Notes: generated by a model not told the origin, from the sequence alone. A stretch of DNA of 7,703 bases from Patescibacteria group bacterium (GCA_020696955.1 JAJFBK010000026.1:1-7703); one strand, 5' to 3'. Positions 1 through 7,703 are shown, numbered from the stretch's first letter. Numbers and translations are program-made.

Positions 1-170
1 ATGAGCAACTTTCCCTGTCGGGTAAGCGCTATAATCGGAGTACCTATTACTCCTTCAGGATCACCATCAAAAATCTTAGGCGCCCGAACTTCGATATCAC
101 TAATCACGGCTCCAATCAAACGGCTCTCCAAGCCTCGACGAATTGTTTCAACTTCTGGTAATTCCGGCAT
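1..170 (-). CDS. mutM: Formamidopyrimidine-DNA glycosylase MutM (Fpg), N-terminal part, cut by window edge
   Basis: This is the first 56 codons of a base-excision-repair enzyme that removes oxidised purines such as 8-oxoguanine and then cleaves the abasic site. The start reads MPELPEVETIRRGLESRL, the family signature. Pro2, exposed after Met removal, is the Schiff-base nucleophile, and Glu3 and Glu6 belong to the active site. The segment TRQGKLL near residues 50-56 matches the conserved RxGKYLL region, so Lys54 probably corresponds to the DNA-contacting lysine (Lys57 in E. coli numbering). The start at 170 is fixed by this motif. It lies 4 bases after the stop of the upstream yvcK-like gene, so the two are probably co-transcribed. 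No convincing Shine-Dalgarno sequence is visible, and translational coupling is likely. The zinc finger and the rest of the protein lie outside the window. Confidence 0.95.
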   Translation of the reverse strand, partial: MPELPEVETIRRGLESRLIGAVISDIEVRAPKIFDGDPEGVIGTPIIALTRQGKLL

Positions 171-174
171 AAAC

Positions 175-1194
175 TTACTTGAGGTATTTTTTTGCTTCTT
201 TAAAGGCGGTTATGGCATGAAGAACTTCCGCCAACTTGGCAGGATGATGGCGAATGAGCGTACGTTGCTTCATGAGCGGATCACTGGTCGAGCCTTTTGG
301 CGAAGGTTGGCGATTCAAGAGCGGAACCCCTATCAACTGGTAGTGCAAGTTCTTGCATCGCTTGCGATCCAGCCTTACCGGCTTTCGCTCCATCTCTTTC
401 TTATAGAGATCGAGCAGATCGGCCGAAGGAATTGAGGTGTTATACACCACGTAATCAATCACTTCTTTTCCGGCGTATTCCTCAATTAAATCCACAAAGT
501 CCTGAACGAAAAAGTCACCGGCCTGTCCTTTTTCTGTCATTATATTAGTAATATAGGTGATTGGCGCCTTGGTCTGCTGCAATGCCTCTCGCATTCCCTT
601 GACGAGCAAGTTTGGAATGAGGCTAGTAAATACGCTTCCCGGGGCAATGACGATCAGGTCAGCTCGCTTGATGGCCAAAATAGCCAAGGGATGGATGCCG
701 CAATCTGGTTCCAGCCATAATCTTTTAATGCCAGCCGCTTCAGACCAGATATGGCTATCGATGTCATGCTGGCCATTTATCTTCCCTCCCGAAACCGTTT
801 CCGCCTGCAAATGGACGTGATCTGTAGTTACGGGGATCACATATCCCTTTACCCGGAGAATACGCCCGGCTTCTAGTACGGCCCGGTCAAAGCTGCCGGT
901 TACTTTCTCCAGGGCTCCAAGTAACAAGTTGCCAAAATTATGACCTTTTAAGCCACCGTCTTCAAATCTGTAATTAAGAAGGTCCCGCATCACGCTTGAG
1001 TCAGGAGAAAGAGCTACCAGAGCCTGACGAATGTCGCCAGGAGGAAGTATTCCGAGTTCGTCCCTAAGGATTCCTGTAGATCCCCCGTTATCAGCAGTGG
1101 ACACGATGGCAGAAAGCTCAAACGAATAATCTCGTAGGCCGCTCAAAACCGTAAAGGTACCAGTTCCCCCACCAATAACTACTATCTTTTTCAT
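175..1194 (-). CDS. yvcK: YvcK/CofD-like family protein (UDP-GlcNAc-binding gluconeogenesis factor type)
   Basis: This is a 339-residue Rossmann-like protein of the CofD/YvcK superfamily. Visible motifs are the N-terminal GGGTG loop (residues 8-12), TADNGGSTG (33-41), PPGDIRQ (51-57), HNFGN (85-89), APGSVFTSLIPNLLV (184-198) and NIMTEKGQ (217-224). Together these are typical of bacterial YvcK, which is usually a little over 300 residues. Characterised YvcK proteins bind UDP-sugars such as UDP-N-acetylglucosamine and are needed for normal shape and envelope synthesis on gluconeogenic carbon sources. Archaeal CofD homologues transfer phospholactate, but bacterial YvcK is not known to do so. The ATG lies only 3 bases after the epimerase stop codon, and the gene ends 4 bases before mutM. 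This points to one operon with coupled translation. The usual partners rapZ and whiA are not seen here. The exact biochemical role in this organism is inferred. Confidence 0.93.
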   Translation of the reverse strand: MKKIVVIGGGTGTFTVLSGLRDYSFELSAIVSTADNGGSTGILRDELGILPPGDIRQALVALSPDSSVMRDLLNYRFEDGGLKGHNFGNLLLGALEKVTGSFDRAVLEAGRILRVKGYVIPVTTDHVHLQAETVSGGKINGQHDIDSHIWSEAAGIKRLWLEPDCGIHPLAILAIKRADLIVIAPGSVFTSLIPNLLVKGMREALQQTKAPITYITNIMTEKGQAGDFFVQDFVDLIEEYAGKEVIDYVVYNTSIPSADLLDLYKKEMERKPVRLDRKRCKNLHYQLIGVPLLNRQPSPKGSTSDPLMKQRTLIRHHPAKLAEVLHAITAFKEAKKYLK

Positions 1195-1197
1195 TTC

Positions 1198-2124
1198 TTA
1201 GGAGTTATTTCGATACCATTCTATGGTCTTGGCAGTCCCTTCCACAAAGGTATGGCCGGCTTTCCAGTCCAGCTCTTTCAAGGCTTTGGCAGGAGAAAGA
1301 ATTCCCTTCTGCACTTCTCCATCTCTTTCCGGCCCCATAATCGGCTCGAGGGCGTAACCGGTTTCAGCTTTCACCGCATCAAAAACCTCACGAGTGCTCG
1401 TGCCCACGCCCGTAGAAATATTAAACGACTCTCCGCTTCCCTGCTCCAGAACAGTAAGATTGGCAGCAGCCACATCCCCTACAAAAACATAGTCCCTTAC
1501 CTGGGATCCATCACCAAAAATGGTAACCGGCTCACTTTGAAGCATTCTGCCAGCAAAGATGGCGCAAACGCCGGCCTCTCCGTGGGGATCTTGCCGTGGT
1601 CCATACACGTTACTGTAGCGTAAGACAGTTGCTTCTAGTTCTCCGAAGCTGGTAAGCAGCCAGATATACCGCTCAGCCACGTATTTGCTAAGGCCGTAGG
1701 GAGAGATCGGATTTCCACTCGCCCCCTCTTCAGTGGGAACGCTTTCGGCATTTCCGTACATGGCTCCCCCGCTCGATGCGTAGATAATCTTTTTGACTGA
1801 GGCCGTAACCTTGGCAGCCTGAACCACCACGATGGTTCCTACAATATTGCGAGCAGCATCGACTTCGGGCTCATCGACCGAAACCACCACTGAGATTTGG
1901 GCCGCATGATGATTGATTATTTCAGGTTGAAAATCAGCCAAGCTTTTTCGTACAAAATCAGCATCTTCAATGGACCCTTCATACACTTTTACCCCCGCAG
2001 CCACCTGGCTTCGCTTTCCAGTTGAAAAATTATCGATGATCGCCACCTCATGGCCCGCTCCTACATAAGCATCCACAATGTGCGAACCAATGAAGCCAGC
2101 CCCGCCTGTAACTAAAATTTTCAT
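1198..2124 (-). CDS. NAD-dependent nucleotide-sugar epimerase (extended SDR, UDP-glucose 4-epimerase-like)
   Basis: This 308-residue cytosolic enzyme belongs to the extended short-chain dehydrogenase family. It carries GGAGFIG for NAD binding (residues 7-13), Asp31 at the end of beta-2 for the ribose hydroxyls (IIDNFSTGKR), NHHAAQ (71-76), the Ser in YASSGGAMYG (115-124) and the catalytic pair Tyr143/Lys147 in YGLSK. RYSNVYGPRQ (169-178) and RDYVFVGDV (210-218) are typical of GalE-like 4-epimerases, which interconvert UDP-glucose/galactose or their N-acetyl forms. A 4,6-dehydratase is less likely, but the substrate cannot be settled by eye. The open frame extends to a GTG at 2154. ATG 2124 is preferred because family members begin MKILVTGG and the likely promoter lies just before 2150. 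It is the first gene of a cluster with yvcK and mutM. No clear Shine-Dalgarno sequence precedes it. Confidence 0.92.
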   Translation of the reverse strand: MKILVTGGAGFIGSHIVDAYVGAGHEVAIIDNFSTGKRSQVAAGVKVYEGSIEDADFVRKSLADFQPEIINHHAAQISVVVSVDEPEVDAARNIVGTIVVVQAAKVTASVKKIIYASSGGAMYGNAESVPTEEGASGNPISPYGLSKYVAERYIWLLTSFGELEATVLRYSNVYGPRQDPHGEAGVCAIFAGRMLQSEPVTIFGDGSQVRDYVFVGDVAAANLTVLEQGSGESFNISTGVGTSTREVFDAVKAETGYALEPIMGPERDGEVQKGILSPAKALKELDWKAGHTFVEGTAKTIEWYRNNS

Positions 2125-2156
2125 GCTGCAGGAGTTAGTTATTCTTTTACCCACCC

Positions 2157-2165
2157 ATGATAGCA
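2157..2165 (-). promoter_or_regulatory. Candidate extended -10 promoter for the epimerase-yvcK-mutM cluster
   Basis: On the minus strand TGCTATCAT fits an extended -10 element (TGn followed by TATCAT). Transcription would then start near 2150, leaving a leader of about 26 bases before ATG 2124. No good -35 is seen at the usual spacing, which is tolerable for extended -10 promoters. This is inference from motif and position only. Confidence 0.4.
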
Positions 2166-2176
2166 GAAAATGTTCA

Positions 2177-2207
2177 TTGTGTTTTCAGAAAACTTTGCTA
2201 CTATAAG
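2177..2207 (+). promoter_or_regulatory. Candidate promoter of the PadR gene with embedded 13-base palindrome
   Basis: TTGTGT (2177-2182) and TACTAT (2199-2204) are spaced by 16 bases and could be the -35 and -10 of the plus-strand regulator gene. Between them lies a perfect inverted repeat GTTTTC-A-GAAAAC (2181-2193), placed where an operator would block polymerase. It also lies just upstream of the proposed divergent promoter on the other strand. An autoregulatory PadR site is plausible but not shown. It does not match the ATGT-N8-ACAT sites of well-known PadR proteins. Confidence 0.4.
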
Positions 2208-2243
2208 TAAGTATCGACCCTCGTTATCTAGCCTTACTTTTCC

Positions 2244-2597
2244 ATGAGCGCACCCGCCAATCCCACATCCCCCGTCTACTGGCGCTCTCTGATTAACCAG
2301 AGTGCAATTCGTTTTTTCATTTTGCGTGCTTTGTGGGACAAAGATTCTTACGGCTACATCCTCTCAAAGGAAATTGAAGAGCTCTCTTGGGGGTTTTGTA
2401 CTCCGACTGAAAGCACCCTCTACCCTGCTCTCAATGATATGGAGAAAAAGGGCCTGATCCGGGCCACAACAATCAGCGCCAACTCTCGTACTCGAAAAAT
2501 GTACCATATTACTGATACGGGCAAGCTTGCCTTCCGCACCGCCGCCAAGACCTGGGGCGAGATCATTCCGGCTATCCGGCAAAGCACCACTCTCTAA
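2244..2597 (+). CDS. PadR-family winged-helix transcriptional regulator
   Basis: This 117-residue DNA-binding protein has the PadR layout. A first helix spans residues 15-30 (ending FFILRAL), followed by the DSYGYILSKEIEEL helix (34-47). The recognition helix is TESTLYPALNDMEKKGLI (55-72), and the beta wing with RTRKMYHITDTGKLAF ends near 97. The LYPAL...LEKKGLI pattern followed by a YxITDxGK wing is diagnostic of the family. The protein stops soon after the wing, so it is a short form with only a brief C-terminal helix for dimerisation. It is divergent from the epimerase cluster and shares an intergenic region of about 120 bases with it, so it may control that cluster, itself, or both. No Shine-Dalgarno sequence is visible before the ATG. 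An intrinsic terminator follows 7 bases after the stop. The ligand and target are unknown. Confidence 0.92.
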   Translation: MSAPANPTSPVYWRSLINQSAIRFFILRALWDKDSYGYILSKEIEELSWGFCTPTESTLYPALNDMEKKGLIRATTISANSRTRKMYHITDTGKLAFRTAAKTWGEIIPAIRQSTTL

Positions 2598-2603
2598 AAA
2601 AGC

Positions 2604-2635
2604 AAAAGAACCGTCGAGTGAGGCGGTTCTTTTTT
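2604..2635. terminator. Bidirectional intrinsic terminator between convergent genes
   Basis: AAAAGAACCG (2604-2613) pairs with CGGTTCTTTT (2624-2633). Two further possible pairs (T2614-G2623 and C2615-G2622) leave a GAGTGA loop. A T-run follows on the plus strand (2630-2635). On the minus strand the stem is followed by TTTTGCTTTTTT. It therefore serves both the PadR gene and the convergent 64-codon gene. Confidence 0.9.
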
Positions 2636-2652
2636 AATGGTCGGGAAATCGT

Positions 2653-2847
2653 TTAAGAAAGGACAACGGGTCCTCCTTCAGTTATTATCAGCTGTTCGCC
2701 TGGCTTTATTGGCATCAGGCCAATATCCGGGTTAAACACTAAGACGCGGTAGTCAGTCTGAAAGACCGGTATTGTTCGATGGTAGTCAGAACAATTGATA
2801 GCGCCACCGGCGCTTTTCTTGACTTCTTCATACTGCATCACTTTCAT
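2653..2847 (-). CDS. Small hypothetical protein, 64 residues
   Basis: This short gene is not recognised. The case for it being real is a strong Shine-Dalgarno sequence (AAGAGGTG, 5 bases before ATG 2847), a terminator at 2604-2635 just beyond its stop, and a position that does not overlap other genes. The protein begins MKVMQYEEVKKSAGG and contains one Cys (residue 19). From residue 26 on it looks beta-rich (TIPVFQTDYRVLVFNP, then MPIKPGEQLIITEGG), with no signal peptide or membrane segment. Met4 is an alternative start, but the ribosome-binding site favours Met1. It is separated by about 190 bases from the next minus-strand gene, whose terminator lies between them, so it is probably its own transcription unit. 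No function is proposed. Confidence 0.7.
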   Translation of the reverse strand: MKVMQYEEVKKSAGGAINCSDYHRTIPVFQTDYRVLVFNPDIGLMPIKPGEQLIITEGGPVVLS

Positions 2848-3000
2848 GTCGCACCTCTTTTTTTTGGAATACCCTTCTTTGTTTCATAAGAATTTAAGAA
2901 AGATACTACAATGTTCTTACTTACACCCCAGCTTGTCAATTATCTGTAATGAAGATTACAATTGGTTTAATTTGAAACAAGCTCCAGCAAATCATAATAC
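2848..3000. other. Intergenic leader of the 64-codon gene, AT-rich
   Basis: This is AT-rich sequence with a ribosome-binding site next to ATG 2847. On the minus strand a perfect TTGACA lies at 2939-2934, but no good -10 is found 16-18 bases after it. A weaker pair, TTGTAG then TATGAA at 17-base spacing, lies nearer the gene. The promoter therefore cannot be fixed by eye. I see no gene here. Confidence 0.35.
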
Positions 3001-3031
3001 AAAAAGGACTGCGTAAATGAACGCAGCCCTT
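3001..3031 (-). terminator. Intrinsic terminator of the 200-codon gene
   Basis: On the minus strand AAGG-G-CTGCGT pairs with ACGCAG-T-CCTT (one mismatch) around the loop TCATTT, and a run of T follows at once (3005-3001). It begins about 10 bases after the stop of the gene ending at 3041. The plus strand lacks a T-run, so it acts in one direction. Confidence 0.85.
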
Positions 3032-3040
3032 ACTAGAAGG

Positions 3041-3643
3041 TCAATAACACAGGTAAACCCGCATCATTGGCCATGGTATTGAAATGCCAGAAAGACCTGT
3101 CCACACAAGATCTCTTTCGATCCGAACTTTTCCTTCGTTGCCTACTCTACCAATGCCCAAAACTACCTCTCCATCACTAAGATCAATAGCGGCAATTACC
3201 TCAGCTCCTTTAAAACATCCTTTCAAAAGAAGCTCGGCAACAAACACGCCATCCTGAGTGATAATCGGCCCATGTTCTGAAAAAAATTCGGCAACTATTT
3301 GAGAAGGCAGAGCATAATAATAAGCAACCTGCTCACCCAAACATTTTGGAGTTGGATCTTCTGCAAACCGCCTACACTCTTCTTCAAGGTCAAGATGAAA
3401 GTTGTCCAGACATTCACTACTCCAGGCATGGTCCAACGATAAGGGCCTTCTTTGGACATGAGCAGAGTTTGACTTAGAGTAGTCTGAGAAAACAGGATAT
3501 CTCTTCACTATCCTGCAACGAAGCTGGTGAAGGGCGACGCAAAAAGACTCGTCCTCTTCACACATTTGCTCAATCTTCCCTTTTTCATCCCAGCAACCAC
3601 CAAACAGAAAAAGCATCATCTGCCCAGGCAAAAAATTTTGCAT
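3041..3643 (-). CDS. Hypothetical cysteine-rich protein, 200 residues
   Basis: This gene is not recognised. The frame is open from a TTG at 3682, but ATG 3643 is chosen because AGGTGAG lies about 6 bases before it. The product has 9 cysteines (residues 17, 28, 35, 43, 78, 90, 101, 143, 199), none in an obvious CxxC pair. A hydrophobic start (MQNFLPGQMMLFLFGG) is too weak and lacks the basic residues of a clear signal peptide. The middle is acidic (LDLEEECRRFAEDP, 84-97). Residues 126-185 look like alternating beta strands (GPIITQDGVFVAELLLKG, EVVLGIGRVG). The gene sits immediately downstream of the rRNA operon terminator and has its own terminator, so it appears monocistronic. TGA is its stop codon, and the terminator right after it supports TGA being read as stop. 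No function is proposed. Confidence 0.7.
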   Translation of the reverse strand: MQNFLPGQMMLFLFGGCWDEKGKIEQMCEEDESFCVALHQLRCRIVKRYPVFSDYSKSNSAHVQRRPLSLDHAWSSECLDNFHLDLEEECRRFAEDPTPKCLGEQVAYYYALPSQIVAEFFSEHGPIITQDGVFVAELLLKGCFKGAEVIAAIDLSDGEVVLGIGRVGNEGKVRIERDLVWTGLSGISIPWPMMRVYLCY

Positions 3644-3669
3644 CGCACTCACCTGCCTTTTCAGATTTT

Positions 3670-3683
3670 CTTGCCGAAGCAAG
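3670..3683 (-). other. UUCG-capped hairpin in the leader of the 200-codon gene
   Basis: The minus strand reads CTTGC-TTCG-GCAAG, a 5-bp stem with a stable C(UUCG)G tetraloop, 26 bases before ATG 3643. It is followed by AAAA rather than T, so it is not a terminator. It may protect the 5' end or shape the leader. Confidence 0.5.
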
Positions 3684-3691
3684 GTAGTTCG

Positions 3692-3719
3692 GTTATATCA
3701 CAGAACCCCAAAACAAAAA
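3692..3719 (-). promoter_or_regulatory. Weak promoter candidate for the 200-codon gene
   Basis: On the minus strand TATAAC (3697-3692) lies 16 bases after TTTTTG (3719-3714). The -35 would be part of the T-run of the rRNA terminator. Position is right for the gene starting at 3643, but the match is modest. Confidence 0.3.
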
Positions 3720-3736
3720 AGACCCTTGCGGGCCTT
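3713..3736 (-). terminator. Intrinsic terminator of the rRNA operon
   Basis: On the minus strand AAGGCCC-GCAA-GGGTCTT forms a 7-bp stem (one G-U pair) with a GNRA-type loop, followed by a T-run at 3718-3715. It begins 24 bases after the end of 5S rRNA. Confidence 0.92.
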
Positions 3737-3760
3737 CTTGTCAGAGAGAAAAAGTTCTTA

Positions 3761-3880
3761 GTCTCGGCGGCGATCTACTTTCCCAGGTCCTCGCGGTCCA
3801 AGTATCATCGACGCTAACGGTCTTCGCTTCTGTGTTCGGAAAGGGAACAGGCGGTACCCCGTCGCACAAGCCACCAAGAC
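3761..3880 (-). rRNA. rrf: 5S ribosomal RNA
   Basis: This is the 5S RNA of the large ribosomal subunit, about 120 bases, the usual length. Its 5' end GTCTTGGTGGC pairs with the 3' end GCCGCCGAGAC to form helix I with only G-U wobbles. Conserved internal features are visible: CCGAACACAGAAG near positions 43-55 and the GATGATACTTGG region followed by the GGGAAAGTAGATCGCCG end. The boundaries were set from helix I and may be off by a base or two. It is the last gene of the rRNA operon, with the terminator 24 bases on. Confidence 0.96.
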
Positions 3881-3938
3881 AAAAAACTTTTTCACTCAAC
3901 ATTGAAAAAAACAATAGACTCTGCACGGTGTGATCAGG

Positions 3939-3970
3939 TTCAATACTGTACCCAAGGGCACAGCATTGAA
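3939..3970 (-). other. 15-bp hairpin in the 23S-5S spacer
   Basis: The minus-strand arms TTCAATGCTGTGCCC and GGGTACAGTATTGAA pair over 15 positions with only two G-U wobbles and a minimal loop. No T-run follows, so it is not a terminator. It is a good candidate RNase III target that would release pre-5S. Confidence 0.7.
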
Positions 3971-3998
3971 CGAAGTTCACATGTACAGATTTTGAAGG

Positions 3999-4024
3999 GG
4001 TACGAACTACGGAGAGTTCGTACC
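3999..4024 (-). other. Perfect 10-bp hairpin in the 23S-5S spacer
   Basis: GGTACGAACT and AGTTCGTACC are perfect complements around a 6-base loop (CTCCGT in the RNA). No T-run follows. It is probably a processing or structural element of the rRNA precursor. Confidence 0.7.
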
Positions 4025-4030
4025 AACTGG

Positions 4031-4050
4031 CAACGCTGCAACCAGCGTTG
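4031..4050 (-). other. Perfect 8-bp hairpin in the 23S-5S spacer
   Basis: CAACGCTG and CAGCGTTG pair perfectly around a 4-base loop, GTTG in the RNA. It lies at the base of the 23S processing stem. Confidence 0.65.
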
Positions 4051-4072
4051 TGAAACCCAGAAATTACTCGTC
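4050..4072 (-). promoter_or_regulatory. Trailer arm of the pre-23S processing stem
   Basis: In the RNA this segment is complementary to the leader at 7296-7318 over 23 positions, with one mismatch and one G-U pair. A second inner pairing (trailer 4109-4128 with leader 7279-7298) continues to the mature ends. Such long stems are the known RNase III targets that excise pre-23S rRNA. Confidence 0.8.
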
Positions 4073-4121
4073 ACTTGGCAACACGAACTGTCCCGAAAGA
4101 CAACTCATGTCACCATAGGAG

Positions 4122-7278
<3,157 letters not shown>

Positions 7279-7285
<7 letters not shown>

Positions 7286-7318
7286 CTCCTATTGTGACGA
7301 GTAATTTCCGGTTTTCAC
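7279..7318 (-). promoter_or_regulatory. Leader arm of the pre-23S processing stem
   Basis: The segment 7296-7318 pairs with the trailer 4050-4072 in the RNA, and 7279-7298 pairs with 4109-4128 (AGGAG with CTCCT, AAGGGTA with TACCTTT, one bulged A). This brackets the 23S gene as an RNase III-type stem. Confidence 0.8.
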
Positions 7319-7401
7319 CGTTAATTGCTCTAACAACAGTGAATTATGCGTTTTAGCATCTACCAGTACCTGGTTGCTACACCAGACCTGATAGTCACTC
7401 A

Positions 7402-7422
7402 TTCAGTAGAGTTAATACTGAA
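7402..7422 (-). other. 7-bp hairpin in the 16S-23S spacer
   Basis: TTCAGTA and TACTGAA pair perfectly around a 7-base loop (TTAACTC in the RNA). It overlaps the boxA-like sequence, so the two could be mutually exclusive. Confidence 0.55.
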
Positions 7423-7428
7423 AGAGCT
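7417..7428 (-). promoter_or_regulatory. Possible boxA antitermination element
   Basis: The minus strand reads AGCTCTTTCAGT, sharing the GCTCTTT core of boxA (TGCTCTTTAACA), the NusB/NusE binding site of rRNA leaders and spacers. It lies in the spacer upstream of 23S, as boxA does in other bacteria. The 3' half does not match, so this is tentative. Confidence 0.35.
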
Positions 7429-7446
7429 TAATCACACTTGTTTGTG

Positions 7447-7462
7447 CATGAGTAATTTCTGG
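7447..7462 (-). repeat. Second copy of the 23S processing-arm sequence
   Basis: The minus strand reads CCAGAAATTACTCATG. The leader arm near 7310-7296 reads CCGGAAATTACTCGTC, so 13 of 16 bases agree. The 13 bases CCAGAAATTACTC here are a perfect complement of the trailer at 4069-4057, better over that stretch than the proximal arm, which has one G-U pair. Confidence 0.7.
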
Positions 7463-7551
7463 AAGAATCTTTTTGTTCAAACTTACTTGTTACTTCTTGC
7501 GAAGCGACTTGCAAGTCTTTCCATATGATTCCAATCATCTATCACTATTTG

Positions 7552-7573
7552 CCTTTAATATCGCTATTAAAGG
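7552..7573 (-). other. Perfect 9-bp hairpin with GCGA tetraloop in the 16S-23S spacer
   Basis: In the RNA CCUUUAAUA pairs fully with UAUUAAAGG around a GCGA (GNRA) loop. No T-run follows, so it is not a terminator. It is a structural or processing element of the precursor. Confidence 0.75.
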
Positions 7574-7599
7574 ACTTTGCCGTTTTACCTTCAAAACAC

Positions 7600-7666
7600 T
7601 TCTCAAGCAATATCGGAAAGACAATCTACCACCAACTTGCTGATCGAGTGGTAGAACACTTGAGAA
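7600..7666 (-). other. Two-step stem-loop in the 16S-23S spacer
   Basis: The outer arms TTCTCAAG and CTTGAGAA (8 bp) enclose the inner arms TCTACCAC and GTGGTAGA (8 bp), with loops between and at the tip. Both stems are perfect. It lies in the 16S-proximal part of the spacer and may be a processing site. Confidence 0.65.
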
Positions 7667-7703
7667 ATGGTCTATTTGTTAATGGTCAATGCTTCCAGAC
7701 TTT

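Larger units (their letters stand above)
3881..4121 (-). other. 23S-5S spacer with a series of strong hairpins
   Basis: This is transcribed spacer without a gene; no tRNA is seen. In minus-strand order it holds the trailer arm of the 23S processing stem (4128-4050), a small hairpin at 4102-4089 (TGTC/GACA), a perfect 8-bp hairpin at 4050-4031, a perfect 10-bp hairpin at 4024-3999 and a long stem at 3970-3939. These are likely processing signals or spacers insulating the 5S from the 23S. Confidence 0.8.
7286..7703 (-). other. 16S-23S internal transcribed spacer (partial), no tRNA gene visible
   Basis: This AT-rich transcribed spacer lies upstream of 23S; the 16S gene is beyond the window edge. 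I searched both strands by eye for tRNA T-arms (GGTTCGA and variants) and acceptor pairs and found none, so neither tRNA-Ile nor tRNA-Ala is visible in these 418 bases. It contains several strong hairpins (7402-7422, 7525-7538, 7552-7573, 7600-7666), a boxA-like sequence and a repeat of part of the processing arm. No open frame in it looks coding. Confidence 0.8.

Noticed and set aside
1..435. A long plus-strand open frame over mutM and the end of yvcK
   Set aside because: The minus strand encodes two clear protein families with diagnostic motifs, so this is an antisense shadow.
1201..1207. Shared TAACTCCT before both the epimerase and yvcK starts
   Set aside because: One copy is part of the last epimerase codons and stop; it is complementary in sense to a Shine-Dalgarno sequence, not one, and is short enough to be chance.
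2125..2154. GTG start at 2154 that would add ten residues to the epimerase
   Set aside because: The extra residues (MGKRITNSCS) do not fit the family start MKILVTGG, and the likely transcription start is at about the same place.
2795..3016. Plus-strand 73-codon open frame overlapping the 64-codon gene
   Set aside because: It has no ribosome-binding site, runs across the leader and the minus-strand terminator, and its translation looks random.
3644..3682. TTG start at 3682 for the 200-codon gene
   Set aside because: It falls in the UUCG hairpin and lacks a ribosome-binding site, whereas ATG 3643 has a good one.
7286..7703. tRNA genes in the 16S-23S spacer
   Set aside because: No T-arm or acceptor pairing was found on either strand; the hairpins are simple stems.

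Overview
The window looks like bacterial chromosome, most likely from the Candidate Phyla Radiation (Patescibacteria). Saccharibacteria would fit, but this is an inference. Supporting signs are a single-intron 23S rRNA gene of reduced size, a 16S-23S spacer with no visible tRNA gene, compact gene packing and small orphan proteins. The code appears standard: TAA and TGA are both used as stops and TGG encodes Trp.

Positions 1-2124 (minus strand) form a tight co-directional cluster: an NAD-dependent nucleotide-sugar epimerase, a YvcK/CofD-like protein and the first 56 codons of mutM (formamidopyrimidine-DNA glycosylase). Gaps are 3 and 4 bases. A short intergenic region with a perfect 13-base palindrome separates this cluster from a divergent PadR-family regulator (2244-2597, plus strand).

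Positions 2604-3736 hold a bidirectional terminator, two unrecognised minus-strand genes of 64 and 200 codons, each with a good Shine-Dalgarno sequence, and their terminators.

Positions 3713-7703 are the distal part of an rRNA operon on the minus strand. In transcription order it has a 16S-23S spacer (16S itself lies outside), 23S rRNA, a hairpin-rich spacer, 5S rRNA and an intrinsic terminator. Leader and trailer of the 23S are complementary over more than 20 bases and form the expected processing stem.

The main discovery is a 335-base insertion in the 23S gene (4500-4834), between positions equivalent to E. coli U2500 and C2501 in the peptidyl-transferase loop. It can be folded by eye into a complete subgroup IA-like group I intron (P1-P10, with P7.1/P7.2 extensions) and has no homing endonuclease. 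Its guide sequence pairs with both exons in one continuous 11-bp P1/P10 helix. That helix fixes both splice sites and shows that the intron ends in A instead of the near-universal terminal G.
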